Origin: UBA695 sp042691655
Lineage (GTDB): Bacteria; Verrucomicrobiota; Verrucomicrobiia; Chthoniobacterales; Chthoniobacteraceae
Direction of reading: 5' to 3'
Assembly: GCA_042691655.1 (NCBI GenBank)
Contig: CP170506.1
Span: 2,914,001-2,978,000 of the forward strand
DNA: 64,000 bases
A program made the translations under genes and the position numbers. Below, piece after piece: positions 62,843-64,000 of the stretch; positions within the stretch are counted from its first letter, which is position 1, and each line of letters starts with the position of its first letter. The notes beneath the pieces are model-generated. The model saw only the letters and a program-made list of their open reading frames with translations. It did not search any database and was not told the origin of the DNA.

Positions 62843-63835
62843 ATGCTCAACTACTTCATCCGACGGCTGCTCTACATGGTGCCCATTTTGCTGGGCGTCA
62901 TGTTCATCACCTTCGCGCTGTTTAACATCTTCGCCACGCCGCACGAAATGGCGCTCCAGAACCTCGGCCCCAAGGCCTCGCAGCAGGCCGTGGACAACTG
63001 GCTGCACAACCGCGGCTACGTGGACGAGCACGGGCGCCCCTACCCGCTTTTCATCAACCTGGAGAAGGACAAAGCGTGGTACGACTCCCTCTTTATACGG
63101 AGCATGAAACGCTTCGCGACCTTCGATCTCGGGACCTCCTTCGCCACGGGGGAGCCGGTGGCGCAAATGATCAAGCGCGGGGCCATCCCGTCTCTCTGCA
63201 TTACGCTTCCCGCGTTCGTCGTGGGGCTCTTCATGGCCATCGGGGCCTCGCTGCTCCTGGTGTTCGTCAAGGATTCGCCGCTGGACCGCTGGGGCACGGT
63301 ACTCTGCGTGGCGGGGATGAGCATCCCGATCACGGTTTACGTGATTTTCGGCCAGTGGATCACGGCCAACGTGTTCAATTACTTCCCGGCCTTCGGGTTT
63401 AACCTGGAGGGCTTTTCGACCCTTCGCTTCATCGCGCTGCCGGTCACGATCATGATCCTGAGCGGCCTCGGCGGCGATGTGCGGATGTACCGGGCAATTT
63501 TCCTGGAGGAAGTGCGCTCGGATTACATCCGGACGGCCCAGGCCAAAGGGGCCTCTCACGCCCGGGTGTTGCTGGTGCACATGTTCAAAAACGGGGCCAT
63601 CGCGGTGATCACGCTGGTCGTGGCCGCGCTGCCCTTCCTGATCATGGGAACGCTGGTACTGGAGAGCTTTTTTGGGATTCCCGGGCTGGGCAACCTCATG
63701 ACCACGGCCATTGCGCAGAAGGATTTCGGCGTGATCCAGGCCGATGTCTGGCTGGGCTCCCTGCTTTACCTCTTCGGGCTGCTGCTCACCGATCTCTGCT
63801 ACGCGGTGGCCGATCCGCGCATCCGCCTCGAATGA
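62843..63835 (+). CDS. ABC transporter permease (OppB/DppB-type)
   Basis: A 330-residue permease with about six membrane helices. The N-terminus LNYFIRRLLYMVPILLGVMFI is the usual OppB/DppB start. An extended periplasmic segment (about 35-85) and the cytoplasmic EAA-type loop with IRTAQAKGASHARVLLVHMFKN follow. It lies 22 bases after the binding-protein gene and forms half of the membrane channel for the solute. Confidence 0.93.
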   Translation: MLNYFIRRLLYMVPILLGVMFITFALFNIFATPHEMALQNLGPKASQQAVDNWLHNRGYVDEHGRPYPLFINLEKDKAWYDSLFIRSMKRFATFDLGTSFATGEPVAQMIKRGAIPSLCITLPAFVVGLFMAIGASLLLVFVKDSPLDRWGTVLCVAGMSIPITVYVIFGQWITANVFNYFPAFGFNLEGFSTLRFIALPVTIMILSGLGGDVRMYRAIFLEEVRSDYIRTAQAKGASHARVLLVHMFKNGAIAVITLVVAALPFLIMGTLVLESFFGIPGLGNLMTTAIAQKDFGVIQADVWLGSLLYLFGLLLTDLCYAVADPRIRLE

Positions 63836-63858
63836 TTTTTTAAACCGCGAAAAAATTT

Positions 63859-64000
63859 ATGCCTGTCTGGCTCAATAATCTCCTTCTTCTTGCCGGTTGC
63901 GGCGTGCTGGTGGCGCTAGTCCGGGGGTTCCTGTTCACGGAACGCTCCCACCGGGCCCTGAACCGCCTGCGGCGCGACCGCGTGGGCATCCTCTGCGCCG
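63859..64000 (+). CDS. Partial gene, probably the second permease (OppC-like)
   Basis: The open frame from the ATG at 63,859 runs off the right edge. The 47 visible residues start MPVWLNNLLLLAGCGVLVAL, a hydrophobic segment, then a basic stretch HRALNRLRRDRVGILCA. OppC-type permeases have a short cytoplasmic lead with W/R..NK.A then helix 1, so this fits with an added N-terminal helix. The position after OppB supports the call, but most of the gene is missing. Confidence 0.6.
   Translation, partial: MPVWLNNLLLLAGCGVLVALVRGFLFTERSHRALNRLRRDRVGILCA

Noticed and set aside
61858..62850. A 330-codon minus-strand open frame opposite the solute-binding protein
   Set aside because: It is antisense to a well-supported family 5 binding protein with a lipobox and conserved landmarks.

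Overview
The window looks like a chromosome segment from a member of the Verrucomicrobiota. The strongest signs are a complete set of the four pseudopilin-like 'Verru_Chthon cassette' proteins next to an autotransporter-repeat protein with a PEP-CTERM tail. A large exopolysaccharide locus, LacI-type regulators and several glycoside hydrolases fit the same picture. No rRNA gene or CRISPR array was seen. There is one tRNA gene.

Region 1 (1-34,436, all genes on the minus strand) is an exopolysaccharide or O-antigen-like cluster. In the direction of transcription it begins with an outer-membrane beta-barrel protein, a Wza-type export protein, a Wzc-type copolymerase/tyrosine kinase, an RfaH/NusG-like factor and a polymerase/ligase-like protein with a long C-terminal region. 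These are followed by a WcaF-like acetyltransferase, a WcaI-like glycosyltransferase, the initiating phosphoglycosyl transferase, and an ABC exporter (Wzm and a Wzt with a C-terminal glycan-binding domain). After these come about ten more glycosyltransferases, seven methyltransferases, acyl- and acetyltransferases and a Wzy-like polymerase. Many genes overlap by 4 bases, so much of it is probably co-transcribed. An IS5-group element has split one acyltransferase gene. The cluster combines parts of the Wzy-dependent and ABC-dependent pathways, and no Wzx flippase is visible.

Region 2 (34,437-36,186) is a boundary. It holds the divergent promoter region, one plus-strand gene for an unrecognised exported protein, and a stretch without a convincing gene that may hold remnants. 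Base composition becomes visibly more GC-rich from here on.

Region 3 (36,187-53,808, minus strand) reads as one long operon-like run: PATR/PEP-CTERM protein, Verru_Chthon proteins B, C, D and A, a sugar-type MFS transporter, GH30, GH1, GH16, a small exported protein and GH94. The enzyme set suits mixed beta-1,3/1,6-glucan such as laminarin: a secreted endo-glucanase, then uptake, then cytoplasmic hydrolysis and phosphorolysis. A LacI-type regulator lies divergently upstream at 54,164. The spacer holds a 22-base near-palindrome and a spaced 9-base inverted repeat that could be its operators.

Region 4 (55,280-64,000) holds a FAD-dependent oxidoreductase divergent from a second LacI-type regulator with a TTAACGTTAA palindrome between them. 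It also holds a glycosyltransferase/dehydrogenase pair, a tRNA with anticodon CAT, a small exported protein, and the start of an oligopeptide-type ABC transporter operon that runs off the right end. Functional names rest on reading motifs by eye; no database search was run.
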